From: Glacieibacterium sp038210595
GTDB lineage: Bacteria; Pseudomonadota; Alphaproteobacteria; Sphingomonadales; Sphingomonadaceae
DNA length: 64,000 nucleotides
Direction of reading: 5' to 3'
Assembly: GCA_038210595.1 (NCBI GenBank)
Contig: JBBQWN010000002.1
Location: 1 to 64,000 of the forward strand
The notes under the pieces are model-generated. The model saw nothing but the letters and a program-made list of their open reading frames with translations. It searched no databases and had not been told where the DNA came from. The translations under genes were made by a program, and so were the position numbers. Of the stretch, positions 32,388 through 44,755 are shown one piece after another; positions within the stretch are counted from its first letter, which is position 1; each line of letters starts with the position of its first letter.

Positions 32388-34525
32388 GAGGGCTCCACGG
32401 CCACCGCGCGGCGCTTCGCCCGTGGCCGGTACGGCGCGGGCCTCGGTAGCCAAGGGTGATCACCCAGCCGGGCCGCGACCGTCGCCACCCGCGGCGGGTC
32501 GAGCCACACCGCCACCGCCCCGGTCTCGCCCAGCGCGGCGCGGTCGAGCTTCAGCCAGCGCGGGGCGCACCACGCCGGCAGGCGCCGGTTGCTGACGACG
32601 ATGTCGGCGGCGGCACACGCTGGAGCCATTGCCTCACGCGGCACGGTATCGCGCGACAGGGTGGCGAGCAGCCGCCAGCGCCGGTCGCCGGCGTCCAGGT
32701 CAGCGACGCAGGCATCCTCGCTGCAGCGCGCGCCGGGCAGCTCGCTCAGCGCCGCGTCGGCGGTCGTCGCGGCGGTCGCGTCGCCCCACATGTCGCGGAT
32801 ATAATCGCCCGCCCGGTCGCGCAGGAACGCCAGCCGGCCATCGGGGACGAGATAGGCGGCGTGGCGGCCGTCGGCGGAGACCAGCAGGTCGGGCGGCCGC
32901 GCCAGCAGTGCCACCAGCGCGCCCGCCGCCAGCGGAACCGCGCCGAGCCAGCGCGCCCGCGTCTGCCACAGGCACAGCCACAAGCCGCCCAGCACCAGCA
33001 GCAGATACGCGGCGTCGGGCATCAGCGGCAGGCGGTAGACCGCACCCGGCCAGCCGGCAACGGTGGCGGCGACACCGGTCAGCACGTCGAGCGCTTTGCC
33101 GAGCGCCCAGGCGAAGGGGGCGCCAAGGCCAAGCGCGCCGCTGAGCAGCGTCAGCAGCAGCAGCGGCATGACCACGAAGCTGGTCCATGGAATCGCGAAC
33201 AGATTGGCGACGACGCCGTACAGCCCGGCGCGGTTGAAGTGATACAGCGCGGTCGCCGCCAGCATCGCCTCCGCCACGAGGCCGGTGACCAGCAGCATCA
33301 GCAAGTGCCGCGCTAGCTGCGCCGCCCAGCCATGTTCCCGCACCGGGTCCGCCAGCCAGCGCCCGAGCCGCGACTGGTACAGCGCGACGATGCCGGTGAC
33401 GGCGGCGAACGACAGCTGGAAGCTCGGCCCCAGCAGCGCCTCCGGGCGCACGCACAGGATCAGGAAGGCAGCGGCTGCGACCAGCCGGAGCGTCAGCGCC
33501 TCGCGCCCGATGACGATACCGATCAGCACGATCAATGTGGCGATGCACGAGCGCACGGTCGGCACCTCGCCGCCCGCCAGCAGCGTGTAGGCGATGCCCG
33601 TGACAGCCGCCGCACCCGCCCCGATCGCCTTGACCGGCAGCCGCAGCGCGAGGAACGGGATCAGGGTCAGGGCCCGCCTAACCGCCCACATCGTGCCGCC
33701 GACGACGATTGCGATGTGGAGCCCCGAGATCGACAACAGGTGCGCCAGCCCCGCGTCGCGCATCTGCTGGTTGGTATCAGCCGGGATCATGCCCTGATTG
33801 CCGGTGACGAACGCCGCCGCGATCGCCCCCGCCGCGCCCGGCACGGCACCGGTCAGCTGTGCGTCGATCGCCGCCCGCAGCCGCGCCAGCCAGGCCACCA
33901 CCCCGGCCGGCGGCGGCGCCGGCGTCAGCACCGTCACGTTCCCCAGCAGGTAGCCGGTCGCGCCGACCCCCGCGAACCACGCTTTACGAGCAAAGTCATA
34001 ACCCCCCGGCAGGCTCGGCCCCGACGGCGGGGTGAGCGCCGCCTTGACCGCGATCCGCGCGCCCGGCAGCACCCCGGGGATCCGGTCACCCTTGACGCTG
34101 ATCCGGACCAGCGGCGGCAAGCCCGGCGTCGTCGGGCGCAGCAGGAAGCGGAAGCGCTCGCCGCCGCGCACCACTTCGACGCTGTCGACGACGCCCGTGA
34201 TGTCGCCGGTGAAACGGTCGGCGAGGGCCGGCGCGGTTACCTGCGCGCTGCGCCACGCGGCGCTGCCCAGCCCGAGTGCGATCAGCAAGCCGCCCCACGC
34301 CAGTAGCCGGGCCGCGCGCCCGGTTGTTGCCAGTCCGCCCGCCAGCAGCGCCCCCGCCAGCGCCAGTGCGGCCCAGCGTTCCGCCGCCCACGGCAGCACG
34401 AACCATAGCGCCACACCGGTCCCGAGCGCGACCGGGATGAGCAGCGGCAACTGATGGCGTTCGGCGAACAGCCAGGCTTCCAGCCGCAGCTCCGCGGCAC
34501 GGGTTTGAAGCGTGCGCGACGCCAT
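32378..34525 (-). CDS. comEC: ComEC/Rec2 family DNA-uptake channel protein
   Basis: Inner-membrane competence protein of 715 residues. It has N-terminal helices, a DUF4131-type beta domain (about 95-200, with RISVKGDRIPGVLPGARI), then the Competence domain of many helices beginning HLLSISGLHIAIVVG (about 270-300), a family hallmark. The C-terminal metallo-beta-lactamase-like domain is reduced: SADGRHAAYLVPDGR and SNRRLPAWCAPR remain, but a full HxHxDH is not seen. ATG at 34525 avoids deep overlap with the divergent gltX leader. Confidence 0.92.
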   Translation of the reverse strand: MASRTLQTRAAELRLEAWLFAERHQLPLLIPVALGTGVALWFVLPWAAERWAALALAGALLAGGLATTGRAARLLAWGGLLIALGLGSAAWRSAQVTAPALADRFTGDITGVVDSVEVVRGGERFRFLLRPTTPGLPPLVRISVKGDRIPGVLPGARIAVKAALTPPSGPSLPGGYDFARKAWFAGVGATGYLLGNVTVLTPAPPPAGVVAWLARLRAAIDAQLTGAVPGAAGAIAAAFVTGNQGMIPADTNQQMRDAGLAHLLSISGLHIAIVVGGTMWAVRRALTLIPFLALRLPVKAIGAGAAAVTGIAYTLLAGGEVPTVRSCIATLIVLIGIVIGREALTLRLVAAAAFLILCVRPEALLGPSFQLSFAAVTGIVALYQSRLGRWLADPVREHGWAAQLARHLLMLLVTGLVAEAMLAATALYHFNRAGLYGVVANLFAIPWTSFVVMPLLLLTLLSGALGLGAPFAWALGKALDVLTGVAATVAGWPGAVYRLPLMPDAAYLLLVLGGLWLCLWQTRARWLGAVPLAAGALVALLARPPDLLVSADGRHAAYLVPDGRLAFLRDRAGDYIRDMWGDATAATTADAALSELPGARCSEDACVADLDAGDRRWRLLATLSRDTVPREAMAPACAAADIVVSNRRLPAWCAPRWLKLDRAALGETGAVAVWLDPPRVATVAARLGDHPWLPRPAPYRPRAKRRAVAVEPSYE

Positions 34526-34586
34526 GCTACTCGCCACTCGCTGCCCCCTTCCGGGTGGAGCGTCGTTCAAATCGAACCGAGGTGCA

Positions 34587-36005
34587 ATGGCCGGAACGGG
34601 ACAGGTGGTGACGCGGTTCGCGCCGTCGCCGACGGGCTATCTGCATATCGGCGGAGCGCGCACGGCGCTGTTCAACTATCTGTATGCGCGGCATTTCGGC
34701 GGGCGCTTTCTGCTGCGCATCGAGGATACTGACCGGGCACGCTCGACCGACGCGGCAGTGACGGCGATCCTCGACGGCATGGCTTGGCTCGGCCTTGATG
34801 CCGACGAGCCGCCGGTGATGCAGTTCGCGCGCGCGCCGCGCCACGCCGCGGTGGCGCACGCGCTGCTGGCGGCGGGCCATGCCTATCGCTGCTATGCGAC
34901 GGCCGAGGAACTGACCGCGATGCGCGAGGCGCAGCGCGCGGCGAAACAGCCGCAGCGCTATGACGGCCGCTGGCGTGGCCGGACCGACACGCCCGACCTG
35001 CCGTTCGTGATCCGCTTCCGCGCACCGAAGGAGGGCAGCGTGACGATCGCCGACCGGGTGCAGGGCGAGGTCACCGTCGCCAATGCCGAGCTGGACGACA
35101 TGGTGCTGCTGCGCTCCGATGGCACGCCGACCTATATGCTGGCGGTGGTCGTCGACGACGAGGACATGGGCGTGACCCATGTCATCCGCGGCGACGACCA
35201 TTTGAACAACGCCTTCCGCCAGCTGGCGCTGATCCGCGCGGCGGGGTTCCGCGAGCCGGTCTATGCGCATGTGCCGCTGATCCACGGGCCGGACGGCGCC
35301 AAGCTGTCGAAGCGCCACGGCGCGATGGCGGTCGACGAGTATCGCGATACGCTGGGGCTGCTGCCGGAGGCGGTGAACAATTACCTGCTGCGGCTGGGCT
35401 GGGGCCACAGCGACGAGGAGTTCATCGACCGCGAGCGGGCGGTGGCGCTGTTCGGTCTCGACGGCGTCGGGCGCGGCCCGGCGCGGTTCGACGTCAAGAA
35501 GCTGGAGAACGTCAACGGCCATTATCTGCGGCTGGCGGACGATGCGCGGCTGCTGGCGCTGATCGCGCCGCGCATCGAAGCGGCGCTGGGCGGGCCGTTC
35601 GACGCCGCGCCGCTCGCCACGCTGATGGGCGAATTGAAGCTGCGCGCGAAGGACCTGAACGAGTTGGCGGACGCCGCCCTGTTCCTGTTCCGCGCGCGCC
35701 CGCTGGCGATGGACGAGAAGGCGGCGAAGCTGCTAGCGTCCGCCCCGGACGGCATCCTCCGCGCCGCGCACGACGCGCTCGGACAAGTGGCGGACTGGTC
35801 CGCAGGCGCGCTCGAGGCGGCGGTCAAGACGCTGGCAGAGGCCCGTGAGCTTGGCCTGGGGAAGATCGCTCAACCGCTGCGCGCGGCCGTTACGGGTACC
35901 AGCACCTCGCCCGGCCTGTTCGACGTGCTGGCGGTGTTGGGACGTAACGAGACACTCGGGCGCATCGAAGACGCGCTAAGGCAAGCAGAAGGGCAAGCGG
36001 CATGA
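34587..36005 (+). CDS. gltX: glutamate--tRNA ligase
   Basis: Class I aminoacyl-tRNA synthetase of 472 residues. HIGG (20-23) and KLSKR (239-243) are the ATP-site signatures; TRFAPSPTGYLHIGGARTAL is diagnostic. The anticodon-binding helical domain occupies the last third. ATG at 34587 with GAGG 4 bases upstream; the in-frame extension to 34512 is not needed. The stop overlaps the gltA ATG (ATGA). Confidence 0.97.
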   Translation: MAGTGQVVTRFAPSPTGYLHIGGARTALFNYLYARHFGGRFLLRIEDTDRARSTDAAVTAILDGMAWLGLDADEPPVMQFARAPRHAAVAHALLAAGHAYRCYATAEELTAMREAQRAAKQPQRYDGRWRGRTDTPDLPFVIRFRAPKEGSVTIADRVQGEVTVANAELDDMVLLRSDGTPTYMLAVVVDDEDMGVTHVIRGDDHLNNAFRQLALIRAAGFREPVYAHVPLIHGPDGAKLSKRHGAMAVDEYRDTLGLLPEAVNNYLLRLGWGHSDEEFIDRERAVALFGLDGVGRGPARFDVKKLENVNGHYLRLADDARLLALIAPRIEAALGGPFDAAPLATLMGELKLRAKDLNELADAALFLFRARPLAMDEKAAKLLASAPDGILRAAHDALGQVADWSAGALEAAVKTLAEARELGLGKIAQPLRAAVTGTSTSPGLFDVLAVLGRNETLGRIEDALRQAEGQAA

Positions 36006-37282
36006 GCAGCGCGAATATTGCGGTCGGCGGCAAGGCGAACGATTATCCGGTGCTGTCCGGCAGCATCGGCCCCGACGTCATCGACATCCGCAAGCTGTAT
36101 GCGAACACCGGCGCGTTCACCTTCGATCCCGGCTTCACCAGCACGGCGGCGTGCGAGTCGAAGATCACCTATATCGACGGCGACGTCGGGACGTTGCTGT
36201 ACCGCGGCTATCCGATCGACCAGCTGGCGGAGAAGTCGAGCTTTCTCGAGGTCGCCGACTTGCTGCTCAACGGCGACTTGCCGAGCGCCGCCGACCACGC
36301 GCAGTTCAAGCACCTGATCACCCGCCACACGATGATCCACGAACAGCTGGCGCAATTCTATCGCGGCTTCCGGCGCGACGCCCACCCGATGGCGATCATG
36401 TGCGGCATCGTCGGGGCGATGGCAGCCTTTTATCACGATTCGACCGACATCCATGACCCGCAGCAGCGGGTCATCGCTTCGCATCGCCTGATCGCCAAGA
36501 TGCCGACACTGGCGGCGATGGCGTATAAATATTCGATCGGGCAGCCGTTCCTGTACCCCGACAATTCGCTCAGCTTCAGCGGTAATTTCCTGCGCATGAC
36601 CTTCGGCGTGCCGGCCGAGCCCTATGTCGTCGATCCGGTGATCGAGGATGCGATGGAGAAGCTCCTCATCCTTCAGGCCGACCACGAGCAGAACGCCTCG
36701 ACCTCGACCGTCCGCCTGGCGGGCTCGTCGGGCGCCAACCCGTTCGCCTGCATCGCCGCCGGCATCGCCTGCCTGTGGGGGCCGGCGCACGGCGGCGCCA
36801 ACGAGGCGGCACTGAACATGCTGCGGCAGATCGGCACGCCGGACCGGATTCCGGAGTTCATCGCGCGGGCGAAGAACAAGGACGACCCGTTCCGCCTGAT
36901 GGGTTTCGGCCACCGCGTCTATAAGAACTACGACCCGCGTGCGAAGGTCATGCAGGGCGTCGCCAAGCGCGTGCTCGACCAGCTGGGGGTCAGCGATCCC
37001 GTCTTCGACGTGGCGCGCGAGCTGGAGCATATCGCGCTCAACGACCCGTATTTCATCGAGAAGAAGCTGTATCCGAACGTCGACTTCTACTCGGGCGTGG
37101 TGATGTCGGCGATCGGCTTCCCGACGTCGATGTTCACCGTGCTGTTTGCCGTTTCGCGCACCGTCGGGTGGATCGCGCAGTGGTCCGAGATGATGGAAGA
37201 CCCGGAGCAGAAGATCGGCCGGCCGCGCCAGCTGTACAAGGGCCCGGTGCAGCGCGACTATATCGGGCTCAGCGAGCGCTGA
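36002..37282 (+). CDS. gltA: citrate synthase
   Basis: Condenses acetyl-CoA and oxaloacetate; entry to the TCA cycle. It is 426 residues, the hexameric type II form. Active-site motifs are LWGPAHGGANEAALNML and MGFGHRVYKNYDPRAKVM, and the final Asp region is NVDFYSGVV. It is translationally coupled to gltX. The 3' end overlaps the remains of a convergent gluconokinase gene by 14 bases. Confidence 0.97.
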   Translation: MSSANIAVGGKANDYPVLSGSIGPDVIDIRKLYANTGAFTFDPGFTSTAACESKITYIDGDVGTLLYRGYPIDQLAEKSSFLEVADLLLNGDLPSAADHAQFKHLITRHTMIHEQLAQFYRGFRRDAHPMAIMCGIVGAMAAFYHDSTDIHDPQQRVIASHRLIAKMPTLAAMAYKYSIGQPFLYPDNSLSFSGNFLRMTFGVPAEPYVVDPVIEDAMEKLLILQADHEQNASTSTVRLAGSSGANPFACIAAGIACLWGPAHGGANEAALNMLRQIGTPDRIPEFIARAKNKDDPFRLMGFGHRVYKNYDPRAKVMQGVAKRVLDQLGVSDPVFDVARELEHIALNDPYFIEKKLYPNVDFYSGVVMSAIGFPTSMFTVLFAVSRTVGWIAQWSEMMEDPEQKIGRPRQLYKGPVQRDYIGLSER

Positions 37283-37779
37283 GCGCGGCGCGGACGGCGG
37301 CGAGCTGCGCTGCAACGGGCAGCGCAGCGTCAATGGCTATGAAAGCTTCGTCCATGTCGGGTTTTTCGAGGGTCTCGAACTGGCTGGCGATCAGGGACGG
37401 TGGCATGAAGTGGCCGTGGCGCGGTGCAGCGGGCGCTGACCAGGGCGGGATCAGCGTCGAGGAAGACGAAGCGCAGGCCGGGGGCGGCGGCGCGCAGCTG
37501 GCCGCGGTAGGCGCGCTTCAGGGCCGAGCAGGTCACCACGACCGGTATCCCGGCCGCTAGCCGGCCGGCGATCGCGGCCAGCCACGGCGCGCGGTCGGCG
37601 TCGTCGAGGGGCACGCCGGCAGCCATTTTGGCGACATTGGCAGGCGGATGCAGGTCGTCGCCCTCGACGAACGGCCAGCCGAGCGCCTCGGCAAGCGCCC
37701 GCCCTAGCGTGGTCTTGCCGCTGGCGGCGACGCCGCAGACGACCAGGGGCGTCAGAACGCCGGGTCGTGGATGCCGCAC
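37269..37779 (-). pseudogene. gluconokinase, frameshifted (GntK-like)
   Basis: ATP-dependent gluconate kinase. The N-terminal frame gives the P-loop GVAASGKTT, then FVEGDDLHPPANVAKMAAG and VVTCSALKRAYRGQLR up to FVFLDADPALVSAR. After that (between about 37435 and 37412) the frame is wrong. The minus-strand frame that resumes reads HGHFMPPSLIASQFETLE, then a normal C-terminus to a TGA at 37271-37269. Compared with the usual spacing this is a net 1-base insertion or 2-base deletion. It is either a recent pseudogene or a sequencing error. No ATG fits; GTG at 37779, inside cysH, is the likely start. Confidence 0.85.
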
Positions 37780-38483
37780 TCGGTCTTGTCCCAGCCGCGC
37801 CAGCGGCCCGAGCGCGGATCCTCGCCGGGCTGGACCTGGCTGGTGCAGGGCATGCAGCCGATCGAGGGATAGCCCAGCGCCTCGAGCGGGTGGCGGGGCA
37901 GCTTGTGCTCGGTGAAATAAAGGTCGAGCGCTGGCTTCGACCAGTCGGCGAGCGGGTTGATCTTCAGCCGTCCCTCGTCGATCTCGAAGCGCGGCAGGCC
38001 GGCGCGGGAACCCAGCCCCTTGCGCCCGCTGATCCACGCATCGAACGGCGCCAGCGCGCGGCGCAGCGGCTCGACCTTGCGCAGGTCGCAACAGCCGTCG
38101 GGATCATAGCTCCAGCGCAGGCTGGTCGCGTCCTTCTGGGCGAGCAGGTAAGGGTCGGGGCGGAAGTCGCGCAGGTCGGTGAAACCGAGCCGCTCGGCGA
38201 GTCCGTCGCGGTACTGCAGCGTCTCGCCGAACATCTTCTGGGTGTTGACGAAGATCACCGGCACGTCGCGGTCGACCTTGGCGACCATGTCGAGCAGCAC
38301 CGCCGACTCCGCGCCGAACGACGACACCGCCGCGACCCGGCCCCTGAGTTCGCCCGCCAGCAGGTCCGCGAGCATCGTCTGCGTATCGACGCCGGCATAT
38401 TTGGCGGTGAGGCGCGCGACATCGGCGAGCGTGAACGCCGGGGCGGTGTCGATCGTGTCGGGGACGCGGGCAAGCTTAACCAT
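37752..38483 (-). CDS. cysH: adenylylsulfate (APS) reductase, assimilatory
   Basis: Reduces activated sulfate to sulfite, using thioredoxin; 243 residues. PP-loop region SSFGAESAVLLDMVA. The iron-sulfur cysteines CCDLRK and CMPC mark the [4Fe-4S] APS-using type rather than the E. coli PAPS type. The catalytic ECGIH is at the C-terminus. It overlaps the DUF934 gene by 8 bases; last intact gene of the sulfate operon. Confidence 0.95.
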   Translation of the reverse strand: MVKLARVPDTIDTAPAFTLADVARLTAKYAGVDTQTMLADLLAGELRGRVAAVSSFGAESAVLLDMVAKVDRDVPVIFVNTQKMFGETLQYRDGLAERLGFTDLRDFRPDPYLLAQKDATSLRWSYDPDGCCDLRKVEPLRRALAPFDAWISGRKGLGSRAGLPRFEIDEGRLKINPLADWSKPALDLYFTEHKLPRHPLEALGYPSIGCMPCTSQVQPGEDPRSGRWRGWDKTECGIHDPAF

Positions 38484-38953
38484 GGCGGAGGGCCCATACC
38501 GGCGGCTTCGTGTCCGCCGATTTCTGGTAGACGAACGGGAACCGCGCCAGCGCCTCGGTGACGCGCGCCGCGTCGAGCGGCTTGGCGGGCGCGAAGCTGT
38601 CGAAGCCGACGCGCGCCAAGAATACCATCTGGTCGAGCAGCACGTCGCCGGCGGCGCGGAGTTCGCCGGTATAGCCCGCCTCGCGCAGGATCTTGGCGCT
38701 CGAATAGCCGCGGCCGTCGCGGAACTTCGGGAAGGCGACCTCGATCAGCCGGACGCGGCCGAGCACGGGCAGCAGCCGTCGCGCATCGTCGGCCGGGTCG
38801 AGCCGCACCGCGGCGGCATTGCTGTCGCCGAGGAATACCTCGAGCGGCACCAGCGGGCCGTCGTCGGGCGCGTCGGTGCGGAAGCGCAGCCGGGCGGGCG
38901 CATCGTCGAGCGCCGGCGATGCGGCACCGGCGACCGCCTGCTGATCCTGCACA

Positions 38954-38961
<8 letters not shown>
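38476..38961 (-). CDS. DUF934 family protein
   Basis: 161-residue cytoplasmic protein with LIEVAFPKFRDGRGYSSAKI and LREAGYTGELRAAGDVLLDQ, the DUF934 core. The family is always found with cysI/cysH or nitrite reductase genes and may serve as an accessory or electron-transfer partner of the siroheme enzyme; this is not proven. ATG at 38961 overlaps the cysI stop by 8 bases, and its own stop overlaps cysH by 8. Confidence 0.93.
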
Positions 38962-40587
<1,626 letters not shown>

Positions 40588-40588
<1 letters not shown>

Positions 40589-40848
40589 CAGGCTCTCGCT
40601 AGGTCGGGGCGCACGGAGGGACCGATACCGCGGATCTTCTCGCGGGCGGTGCGGGGGGCGGGCGGATGCCCGGTTTCGGCATCGACGAGCGCCGGGTCGT
40701 TGATGCGCTCCTCGGCGATGGACTTGGCGAGGATCGGGTCGCCAGCCTCGACCGGCACCGCGTCACGCAGGTGCAGGCTCCACGCCGAGCCGGTCCACCA
40801 GACGACATCGCCGGTCAGCAGGTCGTTGCCGGTCAGCAGCTTGATCAT
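40588..40848 (-). CDS. DUF2849 family protein
   Basis: 86-residue protein, MIKLLTGNDLLTGDVVWWTG then LRDAVPVEAGDPILAKSIAEER, a conserved alphaproteobacterial family of unknown function. It lies between cobA and cysI with overlapping ends (ATGA with cobA), so it is expected to work with sulfite reduction. Confidence 0.92.
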
Positions 40849-41612
40849 GCGGTGACGGTCTCCGGAAGGGGCAGCAGGGCATCGTGCGCGACGCCCAAGG
40901 CGGCGACATCGCCGACGACGAGCAGGGCGGGCGAGGCGATGTCCAGCCGGGCGACGGCGCCGCCGAGGTCTGCCAGCAACGTGCGGAAGGCGCGGTGGCC
41001 GGGCAGGGTGCCGCGCTCGAGGATGGCGCACGTCGTGTCCGGGCTGAGGCCGTCGGCGATCAATTTGTCGGCGATCGCGTCGGCGGCGCTGACGCCCATG
41101 TAGATGACGAGGGTGCGGCCCTTGCCGGCAAGGCCGGCCCAGTTCTGGTCGCTGAGGCCCTTGCACTGGCCGGCGACGAAGGTGACCGACGAGGCGTGGT
41201 CGCGATGGGTCAGCGGCATCAGCGCCTCGGCCGCCGCGCCGAGTGCCGACGACACGCCGGGAATGACCTCGACCGCGATGCCGGCCGCGAGGCAGTCCTC
41301 GACCTCCTCGCCGCCACGCCCGAAGACGAACGGATCGCCGCCCTTGAGGCGGACCACGGTGTGACCGGCGCGCGCCTCGGCGACCAGCAGCGCGCCGATT
41401 TCGTCCTGCGGCAGGGTATGGCGGGCACGGCGCTTGGCGACGCTGATCCGGCGGGCGTTCGGCGCGAGGTCGAGGACGGCCGGGTCGATCAGCCCGTCAT
41501 GGACGACGACGTCGGCGCTGGCGAGCGCACGGGCGGCGCGGAGCGTCAGCAGGTCGGGCGCGCCGGGGCCGGCACCGACGAGCAGGACACGGCCAGTGAT
41601 GACTCTGATCAT
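40845..41612 (-). CDS. cobA: uroporphyrinogen-III C-methyltransferase
   Basis: SAM-dependent methylation of uroporphyrinogen III to precorrin-2, the siroheme branch point; 255 residues. GRVLLVGAGPGAPDLLTLRA at the start, RLKGGDPFVFGRGGEE in the middle and VIPGVSSALGAAA are SUMT motifs. It is the single-domain form without the CysG oxidase/chelatase. First gene of cobA-DUF2849-cysI-DUF934-cysH. ATG at 41612 (MIRVITGRVLL) is preferred over an upstream in-frame start. Confidence 0.95.
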   Translation of the reverse strand: MIRVITGRVLLVGAGPGAPDLLTLRAARALASADVVVHDGLIDPAVLDLAPNARRISVAKRRARHTLPQDEIGALLVAEARAGHTVVRLKGGDPFVFGRGGEEVEDCLAAGIAVEVIPGVSSALGAAAEALMPLTHRDHASSVTFVAGQCKGLSDQNWAGLAGKGRTLVIYMGVSAADAIADKLIADGLSPDTTCAILERGTLPGHRAFRTLLADLGGAVARLDIASPALLVVGDVAALGVAHDALLPLPETVTA

Positions 41613-41703
41613 CAAATGCAGATGGTCGCTGCACCGCCGGGTTGCCAGCAAGGCTTTCTACATCGGGGCGAAGGCGTCTTTTGCCCACCAAGTCGATGGG
41701 GAT

Positions 41704-43296
<1,593 letters not shown>

Positions 43297-43363
43297 CGAA
43301 CGTCTCCTGGAAATCGGGCAGTGGCGGCGGGGGGCAGCCGGAATGAGTCGCGCATACAGGACT

Positions 43364-43396
43364 GCGCCCGCCGCCGTCAAAACGGCGTGCGGGCGC
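43364..43396. terminator. strong hairpin between DUF4142 gene and pckA
   Basis: The stem GCGCCCGC-CGCCGT (43364-43377) pairs with ACGGCG-T-GCGGGCGC (43382-43396), one bulged base, CAAA loop. It follows the DUF4142 stop by 36 bases on the minus strand, but a T-run appears only on the plus side (TTTACCTTT). Either a terminator or a pckA leader structure. Confidence 0.5.
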
Positions 43397-43432
43397 TTTA
43401 CCTTTGGTCAAGCCGTACGGCGGTTTCGCGAC

Positions 43433-43924
43433 TTACATCGCGGCGAGCGTCTTGACCTCGTTCAGGTGGGTTTCGACGGTGGGCACGATCTTGCCGGCGA
43501 CGCCCTTCAGATGCTCCTTGTCGCCGCCCTGCGCGTACGCCTGCATGACCGCGAGCGTCTTCTGGTGCGCGGTGACCTGCTGGGCGAGGTAGACGTTCTC
43601 GCGGTTCGCGGCGCTGGCGGCCTTCAGTGCGGCGATCAGCTTCGTCTGCTCCGCGTTCAGCTTGGGCGCGCCGGGCTTGATGCCGTAGGCACCGGCCGCC
43701 GCCTTGACTTCGGCGGTCGACTTGGTGTGGTCGGTGATCATCATGTTGGCGAAGTCGCGGACCTTCGGCGACTTCGCGTCCTTCAGGACGATCTGGCTCG
43801 AGGTCCGCTCGAACAGGTCGCTGGCGGCGGCCTGCGGCAGGAATTCGGCCGCCTTCGTCGTCGGTGCAGCGGCGAGCGGTGCCGCGGCCAGCGCGGCGGC
43901 AGTGATCAGGGTCAGGCGGATCAT
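43433..43924 (-). CDS. DUF4142 family exported protein
   Basis: 163-residue protein with a signal peptide (about 1-20, ending PLAAA) and a ferritin-like helical body: ASDLFERTSSQIVLKDAKSP, VRDFANMMITDHTKST and AYAQGGDKEHLKGVAGKIVP. DUF4142 proteins are periplasmic or outer-envelope with unknown role, often stress-induced. GGGAG lies upstream of the ATG. Divergent from chvI across about 100 bases. Confidence 0.9.
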   Translation of the reverse strand: MIRLTLITAAALAAAPLAAAPTTKAAEFLPQAAASDLFERTSSQIVLKDAKSPKVRDFANMMITDHTKSTAEVKAAAGAYGIKPGAPKLNAEQTKLIAALKAASAANRENVYLAQQVTAHQKTLAVMQAYAQGGDKEHLKGVAGKIVPTVETHLNEVKTLAAM

Positions 43925-44026
43925 ATGAGGTCTCCCAAGGGTTTACTGGCGTTCCAACCGACCGGGAACGACGCGGTTCCCGTGGCCGCTTGCAACGCAT
44001 CCGGGCGCGATGCACAGCAAGGCCGC

Positions 44027-44755
44027 ATGGCCGCCGCCCCGCCCTCCAGTCCGACGATCGCGCTGGTCGATGACGACCGCAATATCCTGACCTCGGTGTC
44101 GATCGCGCTGCAGAACGAGGGGTTCGCGGTGCGGCTGTATTCGGACGGGCAGGCGGCGCTGAAGGCGCTGAGCGAGAACCCGCCCGACCTCGCCGTGCTC
44201 GACATCAAGATGCCGCGCATGGACGGCATGGAACTGCTCCGCCGCCTGCGCGAGAAGTCTGAGCTGCCGGTGATCTTCCTGACGTCGAAGGACACCGAGA
44301 TCGACGAGGCGCTGGGCCTGGCGATGGGGGCGGACGATTATATCGGCAAGCCGTTCAGCCAGCGCCTGCTGATCGAGCGCATCCGCGCCGTGCTGAGGCG
44401 GGTCGCCAGCCGCCGCGGCGATGCGCCCGCCGAAGGCGAGGAAGCGCCCGGCCCGGCGATTACGCGCGGCCGGCTGACGATGGACCCGGCCCGCCACCGG
44501 GTCGGCTGGAACGGCCACGACGTGGCGCTGACCGTCACCGAATTCCTGATCCTGGAGGCGCTGGCGCAGCGCCCGGGCTTCGTGAAGTCGCGCGACCAGC
44601 TGATGGACACCGCCTATCAGGACGATGTCTACGTCGACGACCGCACCATCGACAGCCACATCAAGCGGCTGCGCAAGAAATTCCGTGCCGTCGATCACGA
44701 GTTCAAGGGAATCGAGACGCTGTATGGCGTCGGTTACCGCTTCAACGAGATCTGA
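44027..44755 (+). CDS. chvI: response regulator ChvI
   Basis: OmpR-family regulator, 242 residues. Receiver domain with phospho-acceptor Asp59 (AVLDIKMPRMDGMELL), conserved Thr and Lys (FLTSKD, GKPFSQRLL), and C-terminal winged helix ending GVGYRFNEI. Its long identical-looking core is typical of alphaproteobacterial ChvI, which controls envelope, exopolysaccharide and acid responses. ATG at 44027 gives a normal receiver start. The 3' end overlaps chvG by 32 bases. Confidence 0.95.
   Translation: MAAAPPSSPTIALVDDDRNILTSVSIALQNEGFAVRLYSDGQAALKALSENPPDLAVLDIKMPRMDGMELLRRLREKSELPVIFLTSKDTEIDEALGLAMGADDYIGKPFSQRLLIERIRAVLRRVASRRGDAPAEGEEAPGPAITRGRLTMDPARHRVGWNGHDVALTVTEFLILEALAQRPGFVKSRDQLMDTAYQDDVYVDDRTIDSHIKRLRKKFRAVDHEFKGIETLYGVGYRFNEI

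Noticed and set aside
34565..34577. GTTCAAATCGAAC as a LexA site between comEC and gltX
   Set aside because: It is an inverted repeat with N5 spacing; the alphaproteobacterial box is the direct repeat GTTC-N7-GTTC.
41613..41703. Riboswitch upstream of cobA
   Set aside because: Only a short imperfect hairpin; no cobalamin- or SAM-riboswitch core is visible in 91 bases.
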